A DNA stretch of 64,000 nt from Stieleria bergensis (GTDB lineage Bacteria; Planctomycetota; Planctomycetia; Pirellulales; Pirellulaceae): assembly GCA_007745635.1 (NCBI GenBank), contig CP036272.1, positions 2,599,266 to 2,663,265 on the forward strand, in the 5' to 3' direction. The stretch's first letter is position 1. Every line of letters begins with the position of its first letter. A model generated the notes under the pieces. That model saw nothing but the letters and a program-made list of their open reading frames with translations, was not told where the DNA came from and made no database searches. The position numbers and the translations under genes were made by a program. Shown here piece after piece: positions 62,468 to 64,000 of this stretch.

Positions 62468-63373
62468 CTATTGAACCATTTGCGTTCCTGAACCGCGACT
62501 CAACGTCAGAGGCTGATCCTTTTCCATTAGCCAAAGTTGGTAAGAGACACCTTTTTCAATCAACAGCCCCCTCAAGATGTGGAAATCTGCATATGAGTTT
62601 GGCCAGATAGCAATCGTCAAGATTTTTCGGCTACTCGCAATATCGCCGAGTAGTTTCTGGAATTCTGGGTTTTCCTGCAAACGTGCCAGTTCCCAACCTT
62701 CGCCTACTATCGGCTCGACGCCCCAACTTCCTGAATCCTGCTGGGTGAAGCGAATCTGACCGGTACTTGAAACCCCCGAAAAAAGTGCAATTGGCCCCGA
62801 AAAATAGCCATAGCTGCGGTCAACGAGTGCTAATTCCGACCCCGCGCGACTGCTTTGCACCTTTGGCAATTGCAGAGTCATCATTTTACTCTCAAACAAG
62901 GCGCTATTTCGCCTCTCAGCCGCTTTGTATCTTTTCATGGCAGCCGAATGCGAAGTCTGAACGTCGCGGTTTTCTTCTTTTTGCTTTGCGTTTCTGTCAA
63001 GCAAGTTAGCGAGTTGCTTTGCGACATCTGAACGAGTGGAGGAAACTTGCCGCAGAGTTTCTTCATATTCAGAAAGTTCATTGCGCAGATCGAGGTACTC
63101 TTGGTCATCACCGGTCGGTTCGGTCTCCGGTAATGCTTGCAGAGCCGCATGTAAGTTCGAAGACTCCGCCGAAAGAGAATCTAGCTTTGTCGTCAAATCT
63201 CGGAGTTCGTCAGAACTAGGGGCCCGCTCGGACGGATCATTGGTCTCGATGATCGAACGACTTTGAATCATGATTGCCAAGAGTATGGCAAGGAAAACAA
63301 TGCCACCGAACGTGTTGCAAATGGTATCAAGGAACAGATCGAAACTTGAACCGGAATCTTCCTTATTTCTCAT
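62468..63373 (-). CDS. TolR/MotB-like single-pass membrane coiled-coil protein
   Basis: 301 residues. Near the start FDLFLDTICNTFGGIVFLAI then LLAIMIQ is one membrane segment (about 11-36) with an aspartate just before it, as in proton-channel partner subunits (TolR, ExbD, MotB); the FLDxxCxxFG-type signature is common to a planctomycete family. A coiled coil follows (about 55-155), then a C-terminal domain (about 170-301) ending DFHILRGLLIEKGVSYQLWL. That C-terminal part resembles the end of the neighbouring protein (63370-64000), so the two are paralogues. Overlaps its upstream neighbour by 4 bases (ATGA). A MotA/TolQ-like partner would be expected upstream of the window edge; not seen here. 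Confidence 0.65.
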   Translation of the reverse strand: MRNKEDSGSSFDLFLDTICNTFGGIVFLAILLAIMIQSRSIIETNDPSERAPSSDELRDLTTKLDSLSAESSNLHAALQALPETEPTGDDQEYLDLRNELSEYEETLRQVSSTRSDVAKQLANLLDRNAKQKEENRDVQTSHSAAMKRYKAAERRNSALFESKMMTLQLPKVQSSRAGSELALVDRSYGYFSGPIALFSGVSSTGQIRFTQQDSGSWGVEPIVGEGWELARLQENPEFQKLLGDIASSRKILTIAIWPNSYADFHILRGLLIEKGVSYQLWLMEKDQPLTLSRGSGTQMVQ

Positions 63374-64000
63374 TTTAGGTCGGCTGCCTCGAATTCGAGG
63401 AGAACAGAATGCTGCGTCTCGACGACGGAATAGCCAAAGGATGCACGAGACTTTTTAAGCGAAGACTTGATCGCCCGAAACTCCGACGCCCCCCCTGGTT
63501 CGACCAACACGAGTACGTGGCGATCGTTTAATGGAGTTAACGCCAGCCAATCATCTACACGGTCTGCTCGATCCCCGCCGACGAAACTCTCCTGCGAACG
63601 TGTTAGGCTATCCTTGATCTTAATCGCGTCTCGTGACACTGTGATCAGAACGAGGAACCGACCATCCTCGAGCCGACTGCGATAGATCTCCGAACTGTCA
63701 CTTGAAAGCCGTTGGGAATGCGACTCAAATTCCTGTGACTCATTGTTAAGTTTGACGGTGTCCTGCTTTAGTGGACCAAGATCACTTGCCTGCGCCAACA
63801 GACCTTCAAATTCATGTTCGGTTTTACCTTGATGCTCGTTCAGGCGAGCTATCTCGGCATGAACCTGCTCTATTAGCCTCTTGGAGGACTGCACACTGTT
63901 CTTGAGAGTAGCGATGGTCTCCTCTCGATTAAATTGATTCACTTCACTGGAAGTCGCAAGTTGTTTGGAACGTGTTTCTAGCTTTTCTCTGAGATCCTGA
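63370..64000 (-). CDS. Coiled-coil paralogue of the TolR-like protein (5' end beyond window)
   Basis: Open to the window edge; a GTG at 63942 is only an internal candidate, since the frame continues upstream with coiled-coil sequence (DLREKLETRSKQLATSSEVN). The visible part is a long coiled coil followed by a domain with EIYRSRLEDGRFLVLITVSR and NDRHVLVLVEPGGASEFRAI then KKSRASFGYSVVETQHSVLL. The strand-helix-strand ending parallels that of the downstream gene (RKILTIAIWPNSYADFHILR). The membrane segment, if any, must lie beyond 64000. Stop overlaps the next start by 4 bases, so the two are made together, probably in equal amounts. Confidence 0.7.
   Translation of the reverse strand, partial: QDLREKLETRSKQLATSSEVNQFNREETIATLKNSVQSSKRLIEQVHAEIARLNEHQGKTEHEFEGLLAQASDLGPLKQDTVKLNNESQEFESHSQRLSSDSSEIYRSRLEDGRFLVLITVSRDAIKIKDSLTRSQESFVGGDRADRVDDWLALTPLNDRHVLVLVEPGGASEFRAIKSSLKKSRASFGYSVVETQHSVLLEFEAADLK

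Overview
The window looks like the chromosome of a planctomycete of the Pirellulaceae/Rhodopirellula kind. Evidence: many secreted sulfatases, three loci pairing a DUF1592/DUF1588-type cytochrome with a DUF1552 Tat-exported protein, giant multidomain cytochromes with Pirellula-type haem domains, ECF sigma/FecR pairs heading catabolic loci, an SHD1-type secreted protein, and long intergenic spacers full of planctomycete-style dispersed repeats. No rRNA, tRNA or CRISPR array was recognised. Genus is inferred, not proven.

Layout. (1) 1-13555, all minus strand: an ECF sigma factor and FecR-like regulator (GTG start, 4-base overlap) head a catabolic locus: double sulfatase, PQQ-type beta-propeller protein, alpha/beta hydrolase, lyase-like propeller cytochrome, DUF1592 cytochrome, and the first 20 codons of a DUF1552 protein at the window edge. 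(2) 13556-22370: decayed ABC-transporter ATPase, then a cold-response-like RNA cluster (RhlE-type DEAD helicase, small basic protein that seems to start at ATC, cold-shock protein), then an SbcD/SbcC-like nuclease-ATPase pair in which the ATPase has internal membrane segments and a long C-terminal extension. (3) 22371-29277: Stv-like protein, sulfatase, an esterase/beta-lactamase-fold fusion, and a tandem 187-bp repeat. (4) 29278-37637: mobile-element graveyard: truncated zinc-ribbon P-loop protein, broken IS3 copy, two integrase fragments, one intact-looking IS3 copy (32548-33827), a small charged protein with an M48-like pseudo-protease, and an IS256 remnant that has cut a sulfatase pseudogene. 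(5) 37932-42616: second DUF1552/DUF1592 pair. (6) 42617-44769: gene-free, repeat-rich spacer. (7) 44770-58200, minus strand: second ECF sigma/FecR-led locus with a DUF1080/dehydrogenase/cytochrome fusion, two sulfatases and the third DUF1592/DUF1552 pair. (8) 58201-64000: spacer, SHD1-type secreted protein, IS3 orfA relic, and the end of a membrane cluster: VWA protein plus two coiled-coil proteins sharing a C-terminal fold, one continuing past the window.

How it fits together. The two ECF/FecR loci look like parallel, signal-controlled programmes for degrading sulfated polysaccharide or other complex carbon: sulfatases and esterases remove substituents, propeller and DUF1080 proteins act on sugars, and multi-haem cytochromes take up electrons, mostly in the periplasm. 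The most interesting candidates are the VWA/coiled-coil membrane cluster at the right edge, a C-terminal domain of about 70 residues shared by a sulfatase and a cytochrome in one locus, the ATC-start gene, and a sulfatase whose active-site motif lacks the arginine.
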